This document shows positions 17,484-26,100 of a DNA stretch of 64,000 nucleotides, piece after piece (the stretch's first letter is position 1; the number at the start of each line of letters is the position of its first letter). The DNA is from Betaproteobacteria bacterium (GTDB lineage: Bacteria; Bdellovibrionota_B; Oligoflexia; Silvanigrellales; Silvanigrellaceae), in NCBI GenBank assembly GCA_016868315.1, contig VGHE01000003.1, positions 62,001 through 126,000 on the forward strand. The letters run 5' to 3'. The notes below the pieces were generated by a model. It saw nothing but the letters and a program-made list of their open reading frames with translations, had not been told where the DNA came from and did no database searches. The position numbers and the translations under genes are program-made.

Positions 17484-18797
17484 ATGTCGCGGCAAATTTT
17501 GTTGGCGAAGTTTGAGCGCAAGCGAAAACAGATGGTGTTTTTGTGCTTGACCTTCGTTGGGGTTGTCTCTGTTCTTGTCTTTTCGAGCTACCTCGGTGTC
17601 GTTTCTGCACAGCAGTCAATCATAGAAGCAGAGGCCGTTCGTGTGGCAAAAGTTGTGACCGAGCAGGCCATTGCAGCTCGTGCAGTGTATGCGCGGAATG
17701 TGGTCGACAAACTCAGCCGCGAGGGCGTGCCGGTCACCCACAGTTACGAGAGCACCCTTGGAGCAGCACCTATTCCGGCACAGTTCCTGCGGCTGATGGC
17801 GCATGAGGTGAACGAGAAGAATTGGGGTCTCTACAAGTATCGTTCAATTTCCAAGTGGAATATCAACCCGAGCAGTGGCCTTTCGGATGATTTTCAGCGT
17901 TGGGCCTTTGCCGAGCTAGAAAAGCAGCAATTGTCGTTGACTGGGATGAACAGCAAGTTCGTTCCTGTGTGGCGCATCGACGATATCAATGGCGAGCGAG
18001 TGCTGCGTTTTCTAACGGCAGACCCTGCTGTTTCAAGCGGGTGTGTCTCGTGTCACAATGCATTCGAACAGCGTGCAGATGTCATGACACGGCGCGTAGA
18101 AATCGGCATCGAGCCGGGTAAGAGCTTTAAACTGGGTGAGCTCATGGGAGCCATTGAAGCTTACGTTCCACTGGGACGCGTGGAATCGATTGCAAGTCAG
18201 AACAGCCGTTCTTCCTTAAACAAAGCGATTGCAATTTCATTCCTGGGACTTTTCCTTGTGGGTGGTATCTCGATTGCAACCTTCAACCGAGAGAAATTGG
18301 CCGAGCAGAGAGCCAAGATCGATACCATGACCGGACTTCTGAACAGAACTGGATTTTTAGACGAAGGAAGTTTTGCTCTTGAGGTCTGCTCGCAAACAGG
18401 CCAGCGCGCGCACCTTCTCTACTTAGACCTCAATGGTTTCAAAGCTGTCAATGACACTCATGGTCATGAGGCAGGAGATGCCGTGCTCCAAGAAGTGGGG
18501 CGCAGGCTACGCGATTCAACCCGCAATTCCGACCTTGTGGCACGCCTGGGTGGAGACGAGTTTTGCATCCTCATGGTGGGCTCAAACACGATCGATATCG
18601 ATGCCGTGATGTCTAAGATTCGTGACGCTGTGCGCATTCCGATCACTTACGGAGGTGTCATTCTTCAGGTGGGCACGAGTATTGGACACGCTGCATTTCC
18701 TGACCATTCGAATGACCTTGCGAAACTCATGAAGCTGGCAGACACTGCCATGTACCAAGACAAACAACGTAACAAAAAGATCCCCGTAGCTGAGTAA
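17484..18797 (+). CDS. Haem-c sensor diguanylate cyclase (DUF3365-like + GGDEF)
   Basis: 437 residues. A membrane helix near the N terminus, a periplasmic DUF3365/Tll0287-like domain with a c-type haem motif CVSCH (C187, C190, H191), a second membrane helix (about 245-265), then a GGDEF domain. The active site GGDEF is intact (356-360) and a product-inhibition RxxD site (RNSD) sits five residues ahead. It should make c-di-GMP in the cytoplasm in response to redox state or a ligand such as O2 or NO at the periplasmic haem. Start at ATG 17484 downstream of GGAGAGG; TTG 17475 is too close. The next gene follows by 13 bases. Confidence 0.88.
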   Translation: MSRQILLAKFERKRKQMVFLCLTFVGVVSVLVFSSYLGVVSAQQSIIEAEAVRVAKVVTEQAIAARAVYARNVVDKLSREGVPVTHSYESTLGAAPIPAQFLRLMAHEVNEKNWGLYKYRSISKWNINPSSGLSDDFQRWAFAELEKQQLSLTGMNSKFVPVWRIDDINGERVLRFLTADPAVSSGCVSCHNAFEQRADVMTRRVEIGIEPGKSFKLGELMGAIEAYVPLGRVESIASQNSRSSLNKAIAISFLGLFLVGGISIATFNREKLAEQRAKIDTMTGLLNRTGFLDEGSFALEVCSQTGQRAHLLYLDLNGFKAVNDTHGHEAGDAVLQEVGRRLRDSTRNSDLVARLGGDEFCILMVGSNTIDIDAVMSKIRDAVRIPITYGGVILQVGTSIGHAAFPDHSNDLAKLMKLADTAMYQDKQRNKKIPVAE

Positions 18798-18810
18798 AAT
18801 GGAGGTTATT

Positions 18811-19215
18811 ATGCGTTCATTGGTTGTTTTTGCTTCAATTGCGTCGCTCATTTCTGTTCCCGCTCTCGCTGCCAAGGCCAAGAAGGGTGCAGCCAAGGCC
18901 AACTCCGCTCCTGCCAAGTTTGTGAAGGGAATGCTTGTGGATCACAATGGCATGACCCTCTATACTTTTGATAAGGATGTCGCTGATTCAGGAAAAAGTG
19001 TGTGCAACGATGGCTGCATTCAGGCATGGCCGGCACTTGTCGCTTCAAGTGATTCCAAAGATATGGGCGACTTTAAGGTCATCACCCGCGATGACGGCAG
19101 CAAGCAGTGGGCACACAAAGGCAAACCCCTTTACCTTTGGGTCAACGACAAAAAAGCCGGGGACATGACCGGCGATAAGTTCAAAGACGTTTGGCACATT
19201 ATTAAAGAAAAATGA
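18811..19215 (+). CDS. Secreted YxFxxD-motif protein (PF03640-like)
   Basis: 134 residues with a Sec signal peptide (cleavage after SVPALA) and a Lys/Ala-rich mature start. Contains the family motif LYTFDKD, then CNDGCIQAWPAL and a second half DGSKQWAHKGKPLYLWVNDKKAGD, the usual duplicated pattern of PF03640. Two Cys in CNDGC could form a disulfide or hold a cofactor. ATG 18811 is used because GGAGG lies five bases before it. Thirteen bases after the haem GGDEF gene, so probably one operon; a periplasmic redox role is an inference from that context only. Confidence 0.85.
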   Translation: MRSLVVFASIASLISVPALAAKAKKGAAKANSAPAKFVKGMLVDHNGMTLYTFDKDVADSGKSVCNDGCIQAWPALVASSDSKDMGDFKVITRDDGSKQWAHKGKPLYLWVNDKKAGDMTGDKFKDVWHIIKEK

Positions 19216-19218
19216 GTT

Positions 19219-20244
19219 TCAGCAGCTGGCAATGCTGCTTTCTGACTCTATGAACTCAAGGCCTCGAGCTTTCGGCTTGAGGCCTTTTTCGTTGAGCCAT
19301 TGCTCATTGAAGAGCCGACTCAGATATCGCCCAGCGCCATCGCAAAGAATAGTGACCACTGTTTTGCCCGGTCCCAGTTTGCGAGCCATCTGCACGGCTC
19401 CCAGAACATTCAACGCGGCCGATGAGCCCAGGAAGAGACCCTCGTGATATGCGAGGTAGTGAACCATCTCCAAAACCGGCGCATCGGGAATGCGGATGGC
19501 ATCATCGATGGGTGCATTTTCCAGGTTGGCCGTCACACGCATCTGCCCGATTCCCTCGGTGATGGAACCTCCGACCACATCTTCGAGGTGTCCTTTTTTA
19601 AACCAGCTGTACATCGCTGCGCCATACGGATCGACACACACAGTGTGAACACTTGAGCGCTGCGATTTGAGGTAGCGCGATACTCCTGCGAGGGTTCCGC
19701 CCGAGCCTACAGCCGTAACAAAAGCGTCAATTGTGCCTTGTGTTTGCTGCCAGATCTCTGGTCCTGTGGTCTGCTCGTGGTAGATGCGGTTGGCGACGTT
19801 GTCGAATTGGTTGGCCCATACGGCGTTGGGGAGCTCCTCTGCGAGACGGCAGGCCACATGATTAAAGTTCTCTGGGTTGGAGTAGGGCACGGCAGGTACA
19901 GGGCGGACATCAGCACCAATGGCAAGCAGGTAATCGATTTTTTCCTGCGATTGGGTGTTGGGAATCACAATCACAGTTTTGTATCCCAAAGCATTTGCAA
20001 CATGGGTCAAGCCGATGCCTGTGTTGCCAGCGGTGCCCTCAATAATCGTTCCACCGGGTTTTAATCTCCCGGAGGCAATGGCGTCGAGAACAATCCCGAG
20101 TGCTGCGCGGTCTTTGACCGAACCACCCGGGTTGAGGAATTCGGCTTTGCCAAGAATTCTGCAGCCGGTGAGTTTGGAGAGACTCGGAATTTCAATGAGA
20201 GGTGTGTTCCCGACAGTCCCGCAGAAGCCTGCTTTGATGTTCAT
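19219..20244 (-). CDS. cysK: Cysteine synthase (PLP-dependent, O-acetylserine sulfhydrylase family)
   Basis: 341 residues, fold-type II PLP enzyme making cysteine from O-acetylserine and sulfide. The PLP lysine is K44 in NPGGSVKDR; the substrate loop reads EGTAGNTGIGL; the phosphate-binding loop is GSGGTLAGVSRYL. The sequence is of the longer type with an extra C-terminal stretch (ARGLEFIE..) rather than the short E. coli CysK. Stands alone. No cysE or sulfate genes nearby, so cystathionine beta-synthase-like use of other O-substituted serines is possible but less likely. Confidence 0.88.
   Translation of the reverse strand: MNIKAGFCGTVGNTPLIEIPSLSKLTGCRILGKAEFLNPGGSVKDRAALGIVLDAIASGRLKPGGTIIEGTAGNTGIGLTHVANALGYKTVIVIPNTQSQEKIDYLLAIGADVRPVPAVPYSNPENFNHVACRLAEELPNAVWANQFDNVANRIYHEQTTGPEIWQQTQGTIDAFVTAVGSGGTLAGVSRYLKSQRSSVHTVCVDPYGAAMYSWFKKGHLEDVVGGSITEGIGQMRVTANLENAPIDDAIRIPDAPVLEMVHYLAYHEGLFLGSSAALNVLGAVQMARKLGPGKTVVTILCDGAGRYLSRLFNEQWLNEKGLKPKARGLEFIESESSIASC
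19258..19290 (+). terminator. Terminator embedded in convergent cysteine synthase gene
   Basis: Stem AAGGCCTC (19258-19265) / GAGGCCTT (19279-19286), extendable inward (GAGC/GGCTT), followed by TTTTT. It would stop transcription of the YxFxxD operon but lies inside the last codons of the cysteine synthase gene on the other strand. Confidence 0.75.
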
Positions 20245-20500
20245 GAGTCTCTCTCTGTTGTTTGAAGCAATAGGGACGAGCGATACGCTGAAGTCAAATA
20301 TCCGCGCTCAAAAGTTCATCACGAACTGTGCCAAGCTGTCAAAGGCGAACGGGTGAACCTTCCCGTAAGACTTGGAGTAGTTCATGGATTGTGATTGAAG
20401 TTTTTTTGACGTTCACAAGGGCAGCATCGAGTGTTTTAATTCTAGCCAAGTATTTTTGTTTTTTTGTTTGGCTGCTGTTTTTATTCCTCGAGGTGTTGCC

Positions 20501-21613
20501 ATGACGTTTTCCAAAGTTCTTGATCTCTCGGAACTCCCCGAAAATTCTCATCGCCCAGTTGATTTCAAAGGTAAGAGAATTGCGCTGTTTCACTACAGAG
20601 GAAAGATCACTGCTTTGGGGAATGCCTGCTTGCACCGTGGCGGTAGCCTAGGTGATGGCTTTATTCAAGAGATTGAGGGCGAACCCTATATCGCCTGCCC
20701 GTGGCACGGTTGGCAGTACAACATTGTCACAGGCAAGGCGCCTGCTGGTTTTAAGGATTGTCAGTCGACCTACGAGGTAAAGGTTGAAAACGGCGAAATT
20801 CTCGTATCCGAGAAGCCAGCCACTCCCGCTTTTCGCGCTGAGCACGATCATGACCCGGTCGAAGACTTGCGCCACTTGCGCTATCAAACGACGCCCGCGT
20901 CGCTCAACGTCCTTGGAATTTCAACAACCAACCTTAACCCTGAACTACCACGTCCATCGACGTCTGAGTACGCCCTTGAACAAGCACTGCAGATTGCAAA
21001 AACCGAACATGGCGCGAACACCAAAATGCTCAAACTGCGTGATCTCAAATTCAGACATTGCGAAGGCTATTACAGCCGGCACGAGCAGGCCTGCACCTGG
21101 CCGTGCTCTATTACGGACATGGATGCCTCAGATGGCATGACGCAAGTTTACAGGGACTTGGTGTTGTGGGCTGACGTTGTTTTCCTTGCGACTCCTATCC
21201 GCTGGGGCAACGCCTCGTCTTTGTATTACAAGATGGTAGAGCGGCTCAACACGGTGCAGAACCAAATCACCTTGCACGACAAAGTGCTCATCAAGAACAA
21301 AGTCGCCTCCTTCATTGTGACAGGAGGCCAGGACAACATCCAGAGTGTGGTTGGGCAACTGAATACGTTCTTCACAGATATTGGTTTTGTGTTTCCGCCG
21401 TTCAATTTTGTAGCTTGGAGCCGCGGTTGGATTCAGGAAGATATGGAAAATAACGTCGAACTCTTCAAGCGATCGCGGTACATTAAGAGATCGGTTAAAG
21501 AGTTAGTTCACAATTCAGTGCAACTCTCTCGGCAAATCAAGCAGCTCGATACATCCACCTTGCGCACTCCGAAGCCAAGTATTCGTGACTCGCGCGGTGG
21601 GCATGAGGAGTAA
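20501..21613 (+). CDS. Rieske [2Fe-2S] domain fused to NAD(P)H-dependent FMN reductase domain
   Basis: 370 residues, no signal peptide. Residues 1-105 form a Rieske ferredoxin with both cluster motifs, CLH (C43, H45) and CPWH (C66, H69). A linker of about 30 residues leads to a flavodoxin-like NAD(P)H:FMN reductase domain (VLWADVVFLATPIRWGNASSLYYKMVERL; later SFIVTGGQDN). Such modules are usually separate proteins. Electrons could run NAD(P)H to FMN to the cluster and on to a partner oxygenase or other acceptor; no oxygenase alpha subunit is nearby. ATG 20501 is preceded by GAGG. The next gene starts two bases after the stop. Confidence 0.85.
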   Translation: MTFSKVLDLSELPENSHRPVDFKGKRIALFHYRGKITALGNACLHRGGSLGDGFIQEIEGEPYIACPWHGWQYNIVTGKAPAGFKDCQSTYEVKVENGEILVSEKPATPAFRAEHDHDPVEDLRHLRYQTTPASLNVLGISTTNLNPELPRPSTSEYALEQALQIAKTEHGANTKMLKLRDLKFRHCEGYYSRHEQACTWPCSITDMDASDGMTQVYRDLVLWADVVFLATPIRWGNASSLYYKMVERLNTVQNQITLHDKVLIKNKVASFIVTGGQDNIQSVVGQLNTFFTDIGFVFPPFNFVAWSRGWIQEDMENNVELFKRSRYIKRSVKELVHNSVQLSRQIKQLDTSTLRTPKPSIRDSRGGHEE

Positions 21614-21615
21614 AA

Positions 21616-22701
21616 GTGAAGTTAGTTTTGCCCCTGCTTTTGCTGCTTGTGGGATGCAAGTTCAAGCGCGCCGAGTCGCTGCCCAACATGTTGGGTCAGA
21701 CCGAAGCCGTGACTTACGAGCTCGATATTCCTCCTGCAACGGTTGACGTTGCTGTATTCGTGGCACCCAGCGAAAGTTCGACTTCATCGCGATGCACGGG
21801 CGTTGTTGTTTCCGATGATTTGGTTTTGACCGCTGCACATTGCATTGCAGACCCCGATAAAGGACTACGCGAGCCAGCACTTGTTAAAGTGCTAGCGCAG
21901 GCGCTCGGGCGCCCCGGGCTAGCCAAGAATAAGTCCGTGGATGTCGTGCAATGGAAGAAACATCCAAGCTTCACTCGGCTCGGCTCACCCGACATTGCGC
22001 TGCTCCGGGTGAAGGAATCACTCGAGCCCTTTGGCAAACCTGTTGCGCTCGCGCCGGCCAACGCGCTGAGTGTGCTTTCGCGTCTTCTTGTTGCTGGATA
22101 CGGAGCAACTGAGACCAACGAAAGTGGCGGCAAGCTGCTTGCGGGCTGGGCAGAAATCCAAAGCATGGATTCACAATCGGAGTTCACCATCCGACGTCCT
22201 AAAGACGGTGCCTCTCCCTACTACGGTGATTCCGGGGGGCCAGCGTACGTGAGCCGCCAAGGTCTGTGGTTTGCTGCAGGCTTAGTATCGCGTGGCAACG
22301 CCTCTGGGCGCGTTATTTATACTGATCTCTCTTCTCCTGAGATGGCCAAGTGGATTGCTGATACTGCTCGTGAACTTAGAGCGCAGCCTCCGGTGGTGGC
22401 GGGGCTTGCGGGCATGGGCTCACGCTCTGTGATGGGTGCGACTCCAGCCAGCACGGTTGTATCACCGGCAGCAGAATCATCTCCGGTTTCGAATCCTGCG
22501 GCGTGTGGTGGGTGCCGTGTGCCCGAACTCGATGCTTGCATTCAATCAGGCCGTAAAGATTGTTATCCAAGTCTCGGTTGTGTGGATTTTTCTCAAGCAT
22601 GCAATGCATCTGCACTGCGCATTTGCCTCGACAATGGCGGTGGCAACGCGTGCTATACCAAATGGCGTTGCGCGCGTGATTGCAGTGCGTCAGCGCGCTG
22701 A
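21616..22701 (+). CDS. Trypsin-like serine protease lipoprotein with Cys-rich tail
   Basis: 361 residues, GTG start. Signal MKLVLPLLLLLVGC gives a lipidated Cys14. The S1 catalytic triad is complete: H75 in LTAAHC, D126 in SPDIALL and S206 in GDSGGP. After the protease domain comes a linker of about 35 residues and a tail with ten Cys in about 65 residues (CGGCRVPELDACI.., CYPSLGCVDFSQAC..), probably a small disulfide-rich binding module. It would act at the cell surface or in the periplasm. Immediately follows the Rieske fusion gene, with which it is likely cotranscribed, although the functions have no obvious link. Confidence 0.88.
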   Translation: MKLVLPLLLLLVGCKFKRAESLPNMLGQTEAVTYELDIPPATVDVAVFVAPSESSTSSRCTGVVVSDDLVLTAAHCIADPDKGLREPALVKVLAQALGRPGLAKNKSVDVVQWKKHPSFTRLGSPDIALLRVKESLEPFGKPVALAPANALSVLSRLLVAGYGATETNESGGKLLAGWAEIQSMDSQSEFTIRRPKDGASPYYGDSGGPAYVSRQGLWFAAGLVSRGNASGRVIYTDLSSPEMAKWIADTARELRAQPPVVAGLAGMGSRSVMGATPASTVVSPAAESSPVSNPAACGGCRVPELDACIQSGRKDCYPSLGCVDFSQACNASALRICLDNGGGNACYTKWRCARDCSASAR

Positions 22702-22760
22702 ATTTGTTTGCGTTCAAATTTCTGAGCAGTCTGAATTTTTGCCTTTTCAATCTACCTGAT

Positions 22761-23849
22761 ATGCTACTGGCTGAACTTTCAGGGAGGTTTGTTCGTTATA
22801 TTCAAATGGTTTCTGTTTTTTCTTTGGCTCTTCTTGCGGTTGCTTGTAGTAAGAAGGAGTCCGGTGGTGCTTCGACCACGGGAGCATTTCTTAAGCCGGC
22901 TGATTTCTCCAATCTCACGTTTGACCAACTTTCTGGAACAGACGCTCTTAAGGGATTGAAAGAGTCGAGTGCGATTTACGACAATAAGCCTGACACTGCC
23001 TCAACACCAACGGGCGATGGTGATTCTGATGACAATGACCCCTTTGAAGCCTGTGAGAAGAAGAACCAGCCAACTATCAAAATCGTTGATGGCTCAACCA
23101 TAAACGTTGATGCCAATATCGATATTTTGCAGTGCCTCAAAGAGCAGGCAGCAAGTAGTGGACAGGCAGGTGGCGGCAGCCAGTCTGTCGATGGCGGTCA
23201 ATTTGCGATGCGCTTTGTGTTCAATATCACTTGTCCTGGAGCTGATTTCTCTGAGTTTCAAGGTAAGAAAATTGATGAAATTGGTCTGGGTGTAGATGAC
23301 TCGCTCCCGTCTCCGATTGAATCGAAGTGTAGGGCGCTCGAATCGATCAAGACTTTCGTAAACGCATCTTTTATTCTCAAATCACCTGAGACAGGCGATA
23401 AGGCTTTCGAGGTGAACATGAAGATGGCTCAGTTCACCAAAGAAGGTGATGCGTGCACGCAGACGAAGGTTGCTGCCGGTTACCAGTCAAACGGGTGCCT
23501 GACGATGAATTATTCTGCTGTTAATTTTGGTGGAATGATTAAAAAGAATCTCACGGTATTTGAATCCTCAAATCTGTTGAATGGCGCGAGCTCTACGGCA
23601 ACATGGTTTGCAGGTGGTGCTTATAAAGTCAGCATCAACAACTTCACAGGTACACTCACTTACACCGGTGCTGATACTGCTCCGAGCTATTCGTTGACTG
23701 GTGCAGGTGAAACGCTTACCGGAAACCTGAACAATACGACCCTTGCTCTCGAGTCAGTTTCGCCATCGAGCAGTGCAAAGGGCTTAATTTCTGGTCAGTG
23801 GAATCATTTGATAAGCCAAGCGCGTGCAGCATGGAGCAACGCACGTTGA
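22761..23849 (+). CDS. Orphan lipoprotein
   Basis: 362 residues from ATG 22761; ATG 22806, which starts directly at the signal (MVSVFSLALL), is an equally good choice and GGGAGG lies 18 bases before it. Lipobox AVAC. The mature part starts with a Ser/Gly/Asp-rich linker, then a domain with five Cys including CEKK, DILQC, ITCPG and GDACTQ, and a C-terminal half of short repeats of the kind NFTGTLTYTGAD / SLTGAGETLTGNL, typical of a beta-sheet fold. No family recognised. Ends at a strong terminator. Confidence 0.7.
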   Translation: MLLAELSGRFVRYIQMVSVFSLALLAVACSKKESGGASTTGAFLKPADFSNLTFDQLSGTDALKGLKESSAIYDNKPDTASTPTGDGDSDDNDPFEACEKKNQPTIKIVDGSTINVDANIDILQCLKEQAASSGQAGGGSQSVDGGQFAMRFVFNITCPGADFSEFQGKKIDEIGLGVDDSLPSPIESKCRALESIKTFVNASFILKSPETGDKAFEVNMKMAQFTKEGDACTQTKVAAGYQSNGCLTMNYSAVNFGGMIKKNLTVFESSNLLNGASSTATWFAGGAYKVSINNFTGTLTYTGADTAPSYSLTGAGETLTGNLNNTTLALESVSPSSSAKGLISGQWNHLISQARAAWSNAR

Positions 23850-23874
23850 TCCCCGGAGGGTATATCTTGCCTTA

Positions 23875-23900
23875 AGGGTGGGGCGTGTCCCCACCTTTTT
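23875..23900 (+). terminator. Rho-independent terminator after lipoprotein gene
   Basis: Stem GGTGGGG (23875-23881) / CCCCACC (23887-23893), loop CGTGT, then seven T. Immediately precedes the stop of the convergent gene at 23901. Confidence 0.9.
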
Positions 23901-24884
23901 TTATTGATACATGAATTTGGCTTGGAAAATAATTGAGAGCTTAATTTCTGTGGGCGTCTCAACGCTGATTCGGAAATAGTTCGGTTCTGTTCTTGAAAGT
24001 GGTGGCTCAAGCATCGTCATGCCGCATTGGCCAGCAGCTGCCGCTCCGAATTCACCACTGGCCTCTGTGTATTGCTTGTCGGTGCAGGCAGCGAAGTTGG
24101 TGATGAATTGTCCACCGGCAGCTCTAAAACCCTCATCTATGCTTCCATTCCACTTTGCGAGCGTGTCGCCCGAATTTGCGAAAGCGATGCGCACCACGCC
24201 CAAGGGTGCATTCTTCTGAACCCATCCGTACCGGGCTGAATTCAAACTGCTCTCGTCGTAAACACTCAGAAAGCTCGAGTAGGCCTTTCCGCCTGTTGCC
24301 ATCGGAAGTGCATTCGCTGAGACCTGAATTCGCGGCACATATGTTGCGCCGCCTGGAGAGGTGCCATCGCCTGAACCAGTCTGTGGGGGGAAACTCACAG
24401 CAGGAATTGCAAGCGCAAGCCTCCGATCGAGCTGTAGCCTCTGCGTAGGAGCGTTCTTGGCGCTCTCCACGAGCGCTCTCAGTTCAGGTGGGAGAGAGGT
24501 TTCAAGCTCAATTTTACTTTTAGCTGGTCGTGCAATCTCAAACGTGACCTGGCCCGAGGGCACAGACTGCACAGGAATTTGAAATTGGCCGTCGCTGCTT
24601 GTTTTACCTGCGTGCCCTGTCTGCAAAATTTTAAAGCCAGCATCGGCAACGGGAGCCCCTTCATGGTCAGTCAGGATACCTGTTAAATACGATCCCATAA
24701 CCGGTACCGGTGGAATAACTCCGTACCCTCCTTGATTGCCCGATTGAGGGCTCCCAGGCGGAGCGGAAGGAGAACCACTACTATTTGTCGTTGAAAGCGC
24801 ATTTTGAGAACCATTGTACTGTGTGCCGCTGCATGCCGCCAACATGAGCAAAAAGGCTCCACGCCCAAGGAGCGAAACTCTCAT
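23901..24884 (-). CDS. Lipoprotein with carboxypeptidase-regulatory-like domain
   Basis: 327 residues from the third in-frame ATG (24882-24884), six bases after GGGAG. Lipobox LAAC, then a Ser/Gly/Pro-rich linker of about 40 residues. Next comes a CarboxypepD_reg-like beta-sandwich (GILTDHEGAPVADAGFKI .. TSSDGQFQIPV), a domain commonly used as a surface-exposed stalk. The C-terminal half (from about 200) has three Cys and an aromatic/Gly pattern I do not recognise. Surface role inferred; partner unknown. Confidence 0.75.
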   Translation of the reverse strand: MRVSLLGRGAFLLMLAACSGTQYNGSQNALSTTNSSGSPSAPPGSPQSGNQGGYGVIPPVPVMGSYLTGILTDHEGAPVADAGFKILQTGHAGKTSSDGQFQIPVQSVPSGQVTFEIARPAKSKIELETSLPPELRALVESAKNAPTQRLQLDRRLALAIPAVSFPPQTGSGDGTSPGGATYVPRIQVSANALPMATGGKAYSSFLSVYDESSLNSARYGWVQKNAPLGVVRIAFANSGDTLAKWNGSIDEGFRAAGGQFITNFAACTDKQYTEASGEFGAAAAGQCGMTMLEPPLSRTEPNYFRISVETPTEIKLSIIFQAKFMYQ

Positions 24885-25000
24885 AGCCATCTCCCACATT
24901 GTGTTCGGGTTCGATCGGTAAAAACCCTGTGAAGCTTGAGAGGCCTCACAAGGTATTCGCTTGCTTGGAGTTTATTGAAGTGTTTCCGGCGGGATAGAGT

Positions 25001-25939
25001 TCAGGGTTGGGTTTTGTCTTGGTGGGACGATTTAATGAGCGAGGTGATGATGGAAAGCCCAAGCAAAGTCGCAATGATAGCAAGTGAAACGAACGGTGGA
25101 ATTTTGATGAAGTCGACCAAGCACATCTTTGTACCCACAAACAGAAGCACGGCCGACAAACCGAACTTCAGGTGAGCAAAGCGGTTGGCCAGGTCAGCGA
25201 GCACAAAATAAAGCGACCGCAGACCAAGGATTGCAAACACGTTGGACGTGTAAACGATGAAGGGTTCTTTTGAAATCGCCAGAATGGCTGGAATCGAGTC
25301 AACGGCGAAAACGATATCGCTTGCTTCAACCAAAATGAGTGCTGCCATCAAAGGCGTAGCAACCCACTTTCCGTTGTCTCCTTTGGTGAGAAACTTCTCG
25401 CCGTCGAGCTTGGTTGTGACCGGAATGAATTTTCTCAAAATACGCAAGGGCAAGCTTTTTTCGAGGTCGAGTTCTTTAGTTTCAGAGTCTTTGAGCATTT
25501 TGATTGCAGTTACAATCAACAGTGCACCAAACAGGTAGATGGTCCAGTGAAAAGTCTGAATGAGCTTTACGCCTGCGATAATCATAATTGCGCGCAGCAC
25601 CAACGCAGTGAGAACACCCCAAAAGAGCACACGGTGTTGGTGGATACGTGGGATTTGCATTGCTGCAAAGATCATCGTGAAGACAAAAATGTTGTCGACA
25701 CTCAGGGATTTTTCAACAAGGTAACCCGTAAAGAATTCAATGCCGGCCTGCTTGCCGAACTCATTGTAAATCCAAACATTGAAAATGAGAGCGAGGGCAA
25801 CCCAGACGGCCGACCAGCTCAGCGCTTCTTTGATTGAAACGATATGCGACTGCCTGTGAAACACTCCCAAGTCGAGTGCGAGCATGGCCAGCACGAAAAC
25901 GTGGAAAAGAACCCAAAATGATAGTTGAACTTCGCCCAC
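25001..25939 (-). CDS. TerC/Alx family integral membrane protein
   Basis: 312 residues, about nine membrane helices. Start taken at GTG 25937-25939 because GAGG lies five bases upstream and the protein then opens like Alx (VQLSFWVLFHVFVLAMLALDLGVFHR). Conserved acidic membrane motifs are present: EKSLSVDNIFVF and ILVEASDIVFAVDSIPA. Family members such as E. coli Alx and B. subtilis MeeF/MeeY export Mn2+. Divergent from an NhaR-like regulator, which may control it. No yybP-ykoY riboswitch was recognised in the 160-base gap. Confidence 0.9.
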   Translation of the reverse strand: MGEVQLSFWVLFHVFVLAMLALDLGVFHRQSHIVSIKEALSWSAVWVALALIFNVWIYNEFGKQAGIEFFTGYLVEKSLSVDNIFVFTMIFAAMQIPRIHQHRVLFWGVLTALVLRAIMIIAGVKLIQTFHWTIYLFGALLIVTAIKMLKDSETKELDLEKSLPLRILRKFIPVTTKLDGEKFLTKGDNGKWVATPLMAALILVEASDIVFAVDSIPAILAISKEPFIVYTSNVFAILGLRSLYFVLADLANRFAHLKFGLSAVLLFVGTKMCLVDFIKIPPFVSLAIIATLLGLSIITSLIKSSHQDKTQP

Positions 25940-26100
25940 TGCGACCTCTGTCTGCAAAAAGTTGAGGGATATGAACCTGGAAATGGAGGTTCGCGAATTT
26001 CCTACGCTTCAAGTCCCGCGTTGTGAAGTATCGCTCGTTAGTGATTTGATTATATAACATAAATAGATATATTCGATTCGATTTTATCGAAGAGGTCTCA

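Noticed and set aside
25940-26100. yybP-ykoY Mn riboswitch upstream of the TerC gene
   Set aside because: The gap is only about 160 bases, shared with a divergent promoter, and the conserved riboswitch core was not found.
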